From: Hippopus hippopus
Lineage: Eukaryota > Mollusca > Bivalvia > Cardiida > Cardiidae
Direction: 5' to 3'
Length of the DNA: 64,000 bases
Assembly: GCA_946811185.2 (NCBI GenBank)
Contig: OX328112.1
Location: forward strand, 14,551,215 to 14,615,214
The translations under genes were made by a program, and so were the position numbers. Shown here one piece after another: positions 21,600-31,556 of this stretch. The notes under the pieces are model-generated. The model saw nothing but the letters and a program-made list of their open reading frames with translations. It was not told the DNA's origin and searched no databases. Position 1 is the first letter of the stretch, and the number at the start of each line of letters is the position of its first letter.

Positions 21600-22226
21600 G
21601 AGCCCTGAGCTCAGTTGTTAGGGTACAGGACTTGGGAACAGGAGGTCACTGGTTCGATCCCCTGCTTGGCAAATTTCTTTCCAAGTATTGATGATAAGTC
21701 ATTGCTGCCGAATTCAATCCTCTCTCACTGCTGACCACAGGCCTTTGAATTTCCATTGATCCATCACAGAATAATAAAATTTTCCTTGGTCGATCATTGA
21801 ACACATATAAAAGCATATTGGTGCATCGCCGGTATGTATTACGGAATTGTGAAATTTTCAACACCGTTACTATAAATAGCACAGTGGCAACTGCCTCTTT
21901 GCTGTATATTATTATATAGAATAAAGAGGGATTCACCAATGTGCTATTCATAGAAACGGTGTCCGATAATGAAAAATTCTTTAATCCCGTGATAGACCAA
22001 TGAAAAATTCTTTATCCCGTGATAGACCAATGGAATTTCAGAGGCCTGAGCTGCTGACCATTGTTTCAATGACGGTTATGTGGGTGAGCAGCCGGTGGCT
22101 TAGAAAGAATATTGTTGGGAGTACTGCTAAAAGGAAAATCCAGGAAAGCACGGATAGGTGAACTGGCTGCCATAATTTAACTGAAATAATGTTAAAAACG
22201 GTTTTTAACACCATACAATCAATCAA
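21600..22226 (+). mobile_element. SINE-1 interrupted by a TIR element
   Basis: Head CCTGAGCTCAGTTGTTAGGG, box B GGTTCGATCCCCTGC, body to TCACTGCTGACCA (21737); resumes CTGCTGACCATTGTTTC (22051) to the (AATC) tail at 22226. The disrupted site is repeated on both sides of the insert. Confidence 0.85.
21738..22048. mobile_element. TIR element I, nested in SINE-1
   Basis: About 50-bp terminal inverted repeats starting CAGGCCTTTGAATTTCCATT and the complement ending at 22048 (TCAGAGGCCTG). CTGCTGACCA flanks it at 21728-21737 and 22051-22060, giving an 8-10 bp target duplication. The right TIR has a 34-bp partial tandem copy. CAG-type ends and ~8-bp duplication suggest hAT. No coding sequence. Confidence 0.7.
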
Positions 22227-22452
22227 TTAACACTTACAATCCAGACTTATAACAACCCTGACAAAGGAGGTGCTTTTGAAAACAATGCGGGACAAGGAGA
22301 AAATGCTGGTAGCCAGCATTTTCTCCTTTTCCCACAATGTTTTCTTACCCTTTCACAGCCAAAAAGCATTCATGCCAAATCTAAGTTGTCATCTGCAAAT
22401 GCTTTTAAGTTTGACTACTCCAGATTGTTTTTTATTGTTTGATAAGACTTAA
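22227..22452 (+). mobile_element. TM1 copy, complete
   Basis: TTAACACTTACAATCC (internally shortened) to TTGATAAGACTTAA; hairpin intact with a CTGGTAGCCAG centre. Confidence 0.84.
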
Positions 22453-22489
22453 AACCGTCTTCTTTCGGGCAAATAAACAAAAACAATTT

Positions 22490-22576
22490 CACAACCCTTT
22501 ATCGAACAATCACATGTTTTGACAACCCTAAGGAAAATGGCTTTTGAAAGCATTGCTGTTTATCAGCATTTTTTCT
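22490..22576 (+). mobile_element. TM1 left fragment
   Basis: CAACCCTTTATCGAACAATC ... GGCTTTTGAAAGCATTGC, then a collapsed hairpin. Confidence 0.7.
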
Positions 22577-22641
22577 AAGCGAATGAATTTTATAGCTTAA
22601 CATTTTGACTAATCAAATCGCAAATCAATGCATGCTTCTTT

Positions 22642-22707
22642 ATTGCGCGCTATATGACCTTAGATGTTGATGCGCCATAAAACACCATACATTCATTCAT
22701 TCATTAG
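22642..22707 (+). mobile_element. SINE 3' tail fragment
   Basis: GCTATATGACCTTAGATGTTG, GCGCCATAAAACACCATAC and a (CATT)n tail. Confidence 0.6.
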
Positions 22708-23142
22708 AACCATATTTGACAGTGTGTATATACTGACTTTTTTTTCTGTCTTATGCACTATTTTATCCATCTGCGACACATGTATTTGAGCCAGAAAGTT
22801 TACTGGTATATATTAAACATTTTTGGTATTTGAGGATGCAGTGAATCTGCTCTAAAAATATGTTTGAGGTTACAGTCAAGGAGCTGTAATCAATAACATT
22901 TCTAAATCATGTTCTATTTCTGAACAATTCTTTACTGAATTTTAAACTCAAACAATGTCTGACTGGCTAAACCAAATGGTCCAGCCAATCACAAATCATG
23001 TTACTTTCTACATTAAGAATTAGACTAAGAAATCTATTCGGAAAGCTTGGTGAATGCAGGTCTAGTTAGGTGAAGTATTCCTGTTTGCATTATCACTAAG
23101 TCTTGTTGATTGCCTAACCCTTTACCAGACAATCCATGAGTT

Positions 23143-23599
23143 TTAACTCTTTACAAGACAACAAAAATGTAGAACAGTCCAAATTGGAAGCATTTGTAGA
23201 TGAGAAATTAAATGTTACTTAATTGATGATTTCTGTCTTTGAAAGGGTAGAAAACATTATGGGAAAAGGAGAAAATACTGGTTACCAACATTTTCTCCTT
23301 TTCCCACAATGTTTTTAACTCTTTACCACACAATAAAGTCTTGGCCTCCTCTGGACTGAAAGCACTTGCAGGCAACAAATTAAATCTGGCTTGAATTATG
23401 AGGTATGTCCATGAAAAGATAGAAAACATTGTGGGAAAAGGAGAAAATGCTGGTTATCAGCATTTTTTCCTTTTCCCACAATGTTTTCAAAAGCGTTCTT
23501 CCCGCGGGTCGTTAAAAGTTACAGGGATAGTGTGGTAAACGGTTAAAAGGCTTTCTTTCCTGGGTCGTGAAAACCCGGCATTGTTTGGTAAAGGGTTAA
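23143..23599 (-). mobile_element. TM1 middle copy of triple nest
   Basis: TTAACTCTTTACAAGACAAC at the left, AAAGGGTTAA at the right; interrupted at 23315-23546 by a further TM1. TTAA duplicated at 23143 and 23596. Confidence 0.9.
23315..23546 (-). mobile_element. TM1 inner copy of triple nest
   Basis: TTAACTCTTTACCACACAAT to GGTAAACGGTTAA. Removing it with one TTAA restores a continuous middle copy (CACAATGTTTTTAA|AAGGC), which demonstrates TTAA duplication. Confidence 0.92.
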
Positions 23600-23797
23600 T
23601 GAGCCCCAGCAGAGAAAGGTTTTGGTAACATTGTTGGAAAAGGAGAAAATGCTGGTTACCAGCATTTTCTCCTTTTCCAACATTGTTTTCTTCTCTTTCA
23701 TGGGCCAATCCCATGTTTTGAGTCTCTTTTAATATGCAGTCTGCAAAAACTTTCAATACAGACCATTCTAAGGTCTTGTTATATGGTAAAGGGTCAA

Positions 23798-24689
23798 CCA
23801 TTGCTGTATAGATGAGCCATTACAGATAAAAAGAAAATGGAATCTAAACATTTATTGGGTTAGGTAATGGAGTAAATCTGATTCAGGACTTACTGGCATT
23901 TCATAAATATTTTGTGTGGTCCATCTTTCAGGGCTTATCAGTTACTGTCAAAGATGAAAATTTACCTTTTCACTCCCAACTTATAAGAAATATAGAGGTT
24001 CAGATAAGTTATTACTGCACAGTGTTTTTTCCTCATTTTGGGAGAACATAGCCAATGGCACTGAGATCGGAAATTCTGTTTACCCTTACTTACCCAATCA
24101 AAATCACATGAGTGAACGAACATAGTGACATGACCAAATACATCAGGGTCCATTTCTCATCACAACTTGGCCTATTTCATAACTACATCTAACCTCATCC
24201 ATATCAAGGGCGTTTCCATTTTGAAATACAGTCACAATTTTAAACATGGCGGTGATATGCAACTTTTTGCTGAAATACGTCAATTCAATTGATAGTCTGA
24301 GTTAGAAAATAAATGTAAACTGTTTGTCATCTGATTTATGAAAATTGATGCATCTTAAATGAAAGTGTTAAGTAAGAACATAAAGCAGACACCAGACGTT
24401 CATAAAGTAGTGGTGAGTATGGTGAATGGTAGAGTCCTTGAGAAAGCTGCTGATCACAAGTCTGAGACAATATAAACTTTGCTCGATAAGTTTGAAAGAC
24501 TAGAAAATTGTACCAAGTGGATGAGGTTGAAACTTGGTCAAGTTGGATGAAAAAGTAGGTCACTTCATCAGAATGTAAAGTTCAGAGTCTATTCAAGCTT
24601 AACGGCAAACAACATTCCAAACCATGCAATTCTTGGTGTACCAACCATATACTTCTTTAACACTCATCTTTAACGCTCTAAACCTTTTA
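23798..24689. other. no feature recognised (0.9 kb)
   Basis: AT-rich unique sequence, no convincing coding or RNA gene. Confidence 0.45.
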
Positions 24690-24888
24690 ACATTCAATGC
24701 CCACTTTTGGCTACCTTCAGGAAGAAGCCTTTTGAAAACATTTTGGGAAAATGAGAAAATGCTGGTAACCAGCATTTTCTCCTTTTCCCACAATGTTTTC
24801 TACCCTATCAAAGACAAACTGCTTCATCTGAGCCATATTGAAATTGCCTTCTGCAAATGCTTTCAATTTGGACAGGTCTGAAATTGTG
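24690..24888 (+). mobile_element. TM1 copy, right end cut by element N
   Basis: GGAAGAAGCCTTTTGAAAAC, hairpin, GCTTTCAATTTGGACAGGTC then an abrupt switch at TA|CCGTATTTC. Confidence 0.78.
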
Positions 24889-24889
24889 A

Positions 24890-25532
24890 TACCGTATTTC
24901 ACCTAATTAACACACCGTGGCACCATACAAAACACCAACAAGGTGCTCTTATTTCATAGCCAATTTCCCAAAATTAGTGCCTTCACATAGATTAGGTATG
25001 GTACTTTGATCCAGGTTTTAGTTAGTGCCGTGTACAAAGTGATTGCCATTTGAAAGACCTGCTGTATTAATGCAGAATGTATCAATTCTACTGCCAATCA
25101 TGATTCATTTGGACATAAAATAGCATTCACAATTTATATTGAACACTAGTTTTCCGTACTTCACTTTCTTAAAGTTTTTTTTTTTTCAAGTAAGTTGACA
25201 AATTTTGTGCTACCAGAAGTTTATAATGGTATTGGAAGTGTATGTATATTTGGATAGTCAGGCGTTAATGACATCCATTTGTGAAGTACATGCAATTGAG
25301 ATTATGTCAATGCCACACCGTTAAGTTTATTTATAAGATATATGTCATCATTAAATTTTATCAGTCTGCTTTTTAGTGAAGTTATCTTGCATTTGGAAGT
25401 TTGTCACTCCAGTCGCCGACTTTCAGGTAAGGTTGGGTGTGGGTGGAGGTTGTCCAGAGGCCTCAGGAGTAAGTAATATCGTGGGGGAGCGCTACAATTA
25501 GGGAGGGAGCGTTAATTAGGTGAAATATGGTA
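24890..25532. mobile_element. TA-flanked TIR element N, copy 1
   Basis: TIRs CCGTATTTCACCTAATTAA (left) and its near-complement ending GGTGAAATATGG, flanked by TA. 643 bp, alignable over its whole length with 30897-31522. TA duplication suggests Tc1/mariner-related. No transposase. Confidence 0.8.
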
Positions 25533-25905
25533 TATTGTAAAGGGTTGAAAAATCAAGATCACTCATTTCATGCAGGAATCAGAAGAAAAAAGTAATGGAA
25601 GAATGTGATACTATCTGCAAAAGTTTCCTGTACACAATGTAGATCTAACAATCTTTGAATTCACAAATCCATCCCTGATCAGAGCAATGTTACATCAATA
25701 ATCAATCATCCAAAAGCATTCTTGAAAGTACAGCAAAACCTTGATCAGTGCTTATAAGACTGTAAAAAAAAACTTTACTCACTACATTACTGAGTACAAT
25801 GTAGACCAAGATCAGACTGCATGATGCTGGATATACATTTTCCAATCAGGAACTCAGCCTTATTCTTGTAAGACCAGACATTACATTATCATACAATGTA
25901 CCTAC
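25533..25905. other. TM2/TM3 hairpin remnant in otherwise unrecognised DNA
   Basis: ACAATGTAGACCAAGATCAG near 25798 followed by a broken arm is the only recognisable piece. Confidence 0.4.
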
Positions 25906-26133
25906 TTAACTCTTTACCAAACAATCCTGGGTTTTCACGACTCTGAGAAAGAAGCCTTTTGAAAACATTGTGGGAAAAGGAGAAAATGCTGGTAACCAGC
26001 ATTTTCTCCTTTTCCCAAAATGTTTTCCAGCCTTCCCAGACCAATACCAATTTTTGAGTCACATTAATTTTGTCGTCTGCAAATGCTTTCAATTTGGACT
26101 GGTCTAAAATTTGGTCGTTTGGTAAAGAGTTAA
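25906..26133 (+). mobile_element. TM1 copy, complete (reference-quality)
   Basis: TTAACTCTTTACCAAACAAT to TTTGGTAAAGAGTTAA, 228 bp with both TTAA copies; 32-bp hairpin arms almost perfect. Order: left end, GACTCTGAGAAAGAAGCC, hairpin, GTCACATTAATTTTGTCG, GCTTTCAATTTGGAC, right end. Confidence 0.93.
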
Positions 26134-26163
26134 ATATGATCCAACATCATTTGATCCCACATC

Positions 26164-26367
26164 ATCAAAAACTCCATGGTGTCTGTAGTTGTGAGGTAGA
26201 GCGCCGGCCTCGTAACCATAAGGTTCAAAGTTTGATAACCTGGAGCGGGTGTCAACTTTGGGATTTCTCATTGGCCTACACACTCGGCGCGAGTACTGGT
26301 GTAGTTCCCATGGAGAAGAATCAAGAGAGATTAGTACAAGTTGTATGAACTTATTTCTCAATTGATG
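26164..26367 (+). mobile_element. SINE-3 (tRNA-derived), copy 2
   Basis: Head TTGTGAGGTAGAGCGCCGGC with a box B-like region, then the body shared with 2895-3108 (GCGGGTGTCAACTTTGGGA, GCGCGAGTACTGGTGTA). Confidence 0.65.
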
Positions 26368-26611
26368 TAAGATAAATATGTTTAAAGTAATCAAAAACTC
26401 TTGTGCAAATTTTTTTTGGCAAATTCTAAAAATACCTAAAGGGGCCACATCAGTAATTCAGGATGTACTATTGAAAGTATTCTTTTTCATGCATTCCTCT
26501 TTTTTGTTTATTGGTGGTTTGCAAACTTTTGACAGACCACATTCATGGATAAAAAACATTTCTAAAATTTGATATGATCGTTAAAATGCCCCCTTTAAAT
26601 CACAGGATTAA

Positions 26612-27073
26612 TTTACCTTTTACCACACAATCACAAGTTTTAATGACCCTAACTAAAGAAAGCTCTTAAAAACACTATGGGAAAAAGGAGAAAAGGCTGA
26701 CTGATTGACTGAATTGTGTTTACGCCACTTTCAACATTATTTCAGTCATATCACAACAACAGCTCACATATTCGTGTATTTCCTGGGTTTCACTAGTACT
26801 GGGCTAGGGCTGAGAAGTGTCTTACCCAAGGAAACTCCCACAAAAAACCCAATGGATCCAGTAAAGCTCCAACCCTGGGCCTCCAGGTCACGAGTTCTAC
26901 ACTTCACCACTGAGCTGCGCAGGACCCCAAAAATGCTGATAACAGTGAATGTTTTCTTCGATTTCAAAGCCGGAAATTATCTTTTGACCTGAAATAGATT
27001 TGTTTATTTGCTTGTCTGCAAAATGCTTTCAATTTGGATGTGACTAAAATTTTGTTGCATGGGAAAGAGTTAA
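26612..27073 (+). mobile_element. TM1 copy split by SINE-2
   Basis: Left part to AAAAGGCTGA (26700), right part from AAAATGCTGA (26930) to GGGAAAGAGTTAA. The doubled 10-bp block is the SINE's target duplication. Confidence 0.83.
26701..26929 (-). mobile_element. SINE-2 (tRNA-derived), inverted, full length
   Basis: Minus-strand order: GGTCCTGCGCAGCTCAGTGG (box A), box B region, AGACACTT-type block, CAGGAAATACACGAATATG, GACTGAAATAATGTTGAAAG, AC-rich tail. Flanked by AAAAGGCTGA / AAAATGCTGA. Confidence 0.85.
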
Positions 27074-27286
27074 AGCGAGAAACATTAGGTGCACTGCCTA
27101 TGACATTGGCACATAGGCCTCCAAGAAAAATGCAAAGCGTGCAGTTGATTAGGTGACGGTGGTTGACTTACTTCTGTTTAAGAGGGTTGGGTTTTTTTTA
27201 AACCTGCTTTTTCCCCTTTCTTTTTGCGAGCATAGTTTTATTCTTTATTGACTTTTCAAGAGCTAAGCAAAGGAACAACTGATAAA
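27074..27286. other. no feature recognised
   Basis: Unique AT-rich flank of the Tc1-like transposon. Confidence 0.4.
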
Positions 27287-27288
27287 TA

Positions 27289-28753
27289 TACTGACGTCCA
27301 TTAAAAACACCTCATCGAAAAAGTGCGATAGCTTTGTACATACCTAGAATATATATGTCACTTTTTGCCTACCATAGAATTTTCACTTCTCTAATCTACT
27401 GAAGCATGAAATTTCTTGCCAGTCTATTATGTTTGCTTCAACCATGACTCATGGCACCGTTTTGCCCTACGCCCCATGCATTTTCCCCACGTGGTTATGT
27501 TGGTCAAAATTATGCATGTGTAAACAGTAATTGATTTATAATTAAGGAGTCCAAGCAATATTTTGAAAACATCAATTTCGAAAATGTCAAGACAAAATAA
27601 TGAAGAAAGAGCACGCATTTTGGGCATGCTTGAAAGCGGTCTTTCTCAAAGTGACGTTGCAAGATACTTTAACATTGCAAGATCAACAATAGTGCGTTTT
27701 GTTCGACGGGTAAACGAAACAGAGAGCTTGTCTGATAGACCCTGACCTGGTGCTCCGCGTGTGATGTCTGTACGACAAGACCATTTTGTCACAGCGCAAT
27801 CCACAACGTCGATGGTTATAGGGAATCGCGGAAGACATGTAAGTCAAAATACAGTAAGGCGACGTCTTTGGGAGCGTGGAATATTGTGCAGGCGGCCGTA
27901 CCACGTATATGTGCTAACTGACCACCACCGTCGGGAACGTTGGCAGTGGGTTCAAAACAACATCGGAAGACATTGGCGTGGTGTGGTCTTCAGTTACGAA
28001 TCCTGTTTTAACCTCTCTTGTGCCAACGGATGAGTCCGCGTTTACTGTCGATGTAATAAACGGTACACCCAAAGTTTTGTTCTGAAACACAACCGTTTTT
28101 GTGGTGGTGGTATAATGATTTAGGCAGCAATAAACCACACATTTAGAACTGACCTTGCGGTTACTAATGGTAATTTAAATGCCAGACGGTATGTAAACCA
28201 AGTTCTGCGTCCTGTGGTCGTTCCCATGTTTCAGCAACGCTGTAGCCTTACATTTCAACATGACAATGCGCGCCCCCACACAGCAGATTTACCAGAAACT
28301 TTCTCATGGCAAATAATATTGCCGTGCTGCCATGGCCTGCTAACTCTCCTAATTGTAACCTGATCGAACACATGTGGGACATCCTCGGACGTCGTTTACA
28401 TCGACGTAACCCACAGCCGCAAAACGTCCAAGAATTGACAAATGCTCTTCGTGAAGAGTGGGCTCGCATTCCACACTATCTCCTGCGTAATCTGTGTGGG
28501 TCCATGGGACGGCAACTGCCGGCACTGATAGCAAGTCAAGGAGGCCATACACGGCATTGATGAATTTTAGGGTGTGAGTTTGTTGAAATGGCTGTTAAAT
28601 TTTTGTAATGTTTAGCTAAACGTTTGTGTCATGTAATATGTGTAGAAATATTGACAAAGTCCATTTCTAAAATACAAAATCATGTATTCGATATTAAATT
28701 CATGAAATATGATGCGACAGAGGGAGATGAGGCGTTTCTAATGGACGTCAGTA
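27289..28753 (+). mobile_element. Tc1/mariner-type DNA transposon, decayed
   Basis: The element is 1,465 bp. Its terminal inverted repeats begin TACTGACGTCCATTA and extend about 28 bp (27289 onward and the complement ending at 28753), and it sits between TA dinucleotides (27287-27288 and 28754-28755), the target duplication of the Tc1/mariner superfamily. It encloses a Tc1-type transposase pseudogene (27563-28560). Length, TIRs, TA and transposase agree, so the identification is firm. It is the only element here with recognisable transposase sequence. Confidence 0.93.
27563..28560 (+). pseudogene. Tc1-like transposase pseudogene (DD34E type)
   Basis: Conceptual translation gives a ~330-residue Tc1 transposase remnant. 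An N-terminal helix-turn-helix (motifs LSQSDVARYF and RSTIVRFVRR) is followed by a second DNA-binding region (RRRLWERGI) and the DDE core. The second catalytic Asp is in QHDNARPH (codon 28262) and the Glu in LIEHMWD (codon 28366). After correcting one reading-frame shift of one base near 28300, 34 residues separate them, the Tc1 D,D34E spacing. The first catalytic Asp, expected in VVFSDES, is Tyr (VVFSYES). In-frame stops occur at 27743-27745 (TGA), 28031-28033 (TGA) and 28121-28123 (TAG). Three stops, a frameshift and loss of a catalytic residue make it non-functional. The start could be 27563 or the Met codon at 27584. Confidence 0.92.
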
Positions 28754-28756
28754 TAG

Positions 28757-29105
28757 ATGTGTATACAGTTTGCTTTTATATGTTGTGCGTTATTATGAGC
28801 ATGCCATAGGCGCAGTGTGAAGGCCTTAAAAACACTGTGAACACAAAGTGCACGCACTGTGACCACCGTGAAAGTGTAGTGCATGGATTTACAGGAAGCA
28901 TCATGAGAGTGCAGAGAATGGCTAAGAAGAACTCTGTAGGAACACAATAATATGCAATGGAATGAATACCTTGGTCGCAGTGAGAATGTCATGACATCCA
29001 TATCTTTGCGAAAATATTTGATTTTTCCTGGGATCTTATGGCACTCTTGGAAATAAAACAACACTGTGCCAATGCAGTGGAAACGCCCTACAGTGTAATA
29101 GGGGC
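28757..29105. other. no feature recognised
   Basis: Short GTG/CAC-rich tract (AGTGCACGCACTGTGACCAC near 28850) but no gene. Confidence 0.4.
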
Positions 29106-29335
29106 TTAACTCTTTACCACATAATCCCGACTTTTAATGACCCTGAGGAGGAACTCTTTCGAAATCAATGTGAGAAAAGGAGAAAATGCTGGTAGCCAGC
29201 ATTTTCTCCTTTTCCCACAATGTTTTCTTCTGTATCAATGACAAATTCCATCATTTGAGCTACATTTAAAGTGTTGTCTTCAAATGCTTTCAATATGGAC
29301 AAGTCTACAGTTTTGTCCTGTGGTAAAAAGTTTAA
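29106..29335 (+). mobile_element. TM1 copy, complete
   Basis: TTAACTCTTTACCACATAAT to GGTAAAAAGTTTAA; hairpin with CTGGTAGCCAG centre. Confidence 0.88.
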
Positions 29336-29543
29336 GAGTTATGGTAAGATATCATGTAAATGTACTATGTACAGTCTTGTAAGGATTCTATAACATGCTA
29401 ATCAGGCTATTCCATTGTTCATATCAACACATAAAAATCAATGACCTTGAAGTTAAGTTAATTTTAATTTAAATACGCTGACCAGTTAATATTCCTTGGC
29501 TACATTAGTATGCCATGATAACAGGCTGGTCAGCTTTACCAGT

Positions 29544-29762
29544 TTAAACCCTTTACCAAACGACAAAATTTTGAACTTGACAAAAATGAGAGCACTTGCA
29601 GGAGACAAAATAAAGAATTTGATGTAGATCAATTGATGATTTCTGTCTTGATATGGTAGAAATCATTGTGGTTACCAGCTTTTTCTCCTTTTTCCTACAA
29701 TGTTTTCAAAAGCCCTCTTCATTAGGGTTGCTAAAACTCGGGATTGTTTGGTATATGGTTAA
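29544..29762 (-). mobile_element. TM1 copy, hairpin left arm deleted
   Basis: TTAAACCCTTTACCAAACGA to TTTGGTATATGGTTAA. The left arm is lost between ATCATTGTGG and TTACCAGC. Confidence 0.8.
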
Positions 29763-29886
29763 AGCATTTTGAGATCTCTGAAGTAATTAAGCAAGAGAGA
29801 AGACTACCGGTAAGTATAGCTTAATTTGTATGTATACCATTCTGTTCAATAAATAGATGAAATTTGGTTTTTTCCATAAAAGACTG

Positions 29887-30851
29887 AAATTTCTTTCATG
29901 CTTTTCGGTAGTTTATCGAGAAATAATGGTGGAATATTGTTTGATATTTCATGGTTACAACCAGTGAAAAAGATTGTTTTTATTTTCTAACTCTTCAATT
30001 GAAGGTGGAAACATTAGTTCCTGTGCAATAGTTACCCAGGTAAACAGCGCGTACCAGTCAACCGGATGGAAATATGACATAATTTACCCTTCATTTCAAT
30101 CGCTTTACGTAATATTGTAATGTGTTGCTATGTGGAGAGGGTATGCCACGGGGAATCACTGAAAACAGCTGTACTGGATTTTGATGAAAATCAAAGAAAA
30201 AAAGGGGGTAGAAGCATGAAATAAATAGAATATTTGTTTTTTCCAGCGAAAGATCAAAGTTTAGTTTATAGAGGGAACGTCATCCATAATATTTTCACTT
30301 GTGGCTGCTCAATGATGGTTGTTAGATAAAATGGATCCAAACTCGATGATGCACATTTGATGAAAAAATTTCGATCTTTCACCAAAATAAACAAATATCC
30401 TCTATTTATTAGCCCCTTGTCAATATATTATCAATGCTGTTTTGTTGATGAAATGAATTTCGATCTTTCACCGAAAAAAAATGAATATAATCTATTTATT
30501 TAATGCTTCTAACCCCGTTTTTGTTAGAAGACTTTCATCAAAATCCAGTACACTTGTTTTCAGTAATTCCCCATGGCGTGCCCCCTACATAAGAATGTAT
30601 TATATATTACATAAAGCACAACATTATATAAGGTAAATGTGGGTAAATTACGTTACTTTCCATCTGCTTGAATGGCACCCACTGTTTTCCTCTGTAACTC
30701 GAGTGCGGGTACAGTTTCAGCCTTCAAGTGAAAAGTTACGGAAACATTTATAGTTAATTTCACTGGTCGTAACCATCAATTATCAAACCTTATAATTCAC
30801 TATAATTTCTCAATAAACTACCCAAGAGCATGAAATAATGCATTTTCAGAG
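29887..30851. mobile_element. large fold-back (inverted repeat, ~370-bp arms)
   Basis: The segment 29887-30265 is complementary, imperfectly, to 30450-30851. Matching landmarks include TTTCATGCTTTTCGGTAGTT / GCATGAAATAATGC arm tips, GGTTACAACCAGTG / CACTGGTCGTAACC, ACTGGATTTTGATGAAAAT / ATTTCATCAAAATCCAGT-like, and GGTAGAAGCATGAAATAAAT / ATTTAATGCTTCTAACC. The ~185-bp centre includes a second, direct copy of part of the right arm (TTCGATCTTTCACC twice). No coding sequence; a Foldback-type element or old palindromic MITE are possible. Confidence 0.75.
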
Positions 30852-30896
30852 CAAACTAGTAAAATAAAACTGCAAAAGAACACACATACCGTATTT

Positions 30897-31522
30897 CACC
30901 TAATTAACGTGCCAGGGCGCTATACAAAACACCAAAAGGTGCTCTTATTTCATAACCAATTTCCCAAAATTTCAGTGCCAGCACGTAGAGTATTTACAGT
31001 ACTTTGATCCCAGGTTTTAATTAGTGCCGTGTGCAAAGTGAATGCCATTTGAAAGACCTGTTGTATTAATGCAGAATATCAATTTTACTGCCGAACATGA
31101 TTCATTTGAGCATGAACTAGCATTCACGATTAATATGGGACACTAGTATTTCATATTTCACTTTCTTTAAGTTTTTCTTAAGTAAGCTGACAGATTTTGT
31201 GTTACTGGAAGTTTACAATGTGATGTGTATGCATATTCAGATAGTCAGGTGTTAATGACATTGATTTGTGAAGTAATTCGGATTACGTCAGTGCCACACC
31301 GGTAAGTTTATTTATAAAATAGTAGTCATCAATAAATTTCATCAGTTTGCGTTTGAAAAGTATTAGTGAAATTATCTTGCATTTGGAAGTTTGCCACTCC
31401 AGTTGCCGACTTTCAGGTAAGGTCGGGTCTGGGTAGGGGTTGTCCTTAGGCCTCTTGAGAAAGTAATAGGGGGGAGGGGGAATACTATTAGGGAAGGAGC
31501 ATTGATTAGGTGAAATACGGTA
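30897..31522. mobile_element. TA-flanked TIR element N, copy 2
   Basis: Same TIRs (CCGTATTTCACCTAATTAA, GGTGAAATACGG), TA flanks, 626 bp. Shares internal blocks such as GTGCTCTTATTTCATA, TCATTTATAAAATAG-like and CGACTTTCAGGTAAGG with copy 1. The minus strand has a ~95-codon open frame crossing into flanking DNA; not supported as a gene. Confidence 0.82.
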
Positions 31523-31556
31523 ATTATGTATTTTAGACATCATTTCTGTTGGTCTA

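Larger units (their letters stand above)
23114..23797 (+). mobile_element. TM1 outer copy of triple nest
   Basis: Left tip 23114-23146 (CTAACCCTTTACCAGACAAT ... GAGTTTTAA) and right remainder 23596-23797 (TTAATGAGCCCCAGCAGAG ... ATGGTAAAGGGTCAA). The insertion used the TTAA inside the element's own GTTTTAACGACC block. Confidence 0.88.

Noticed and set aside
29887..30851. assembly artefact as explanation of the fold-back
   Set aside because: The arms are too diverged to be a read-chimera inversion; kept as a real inverted repeat.
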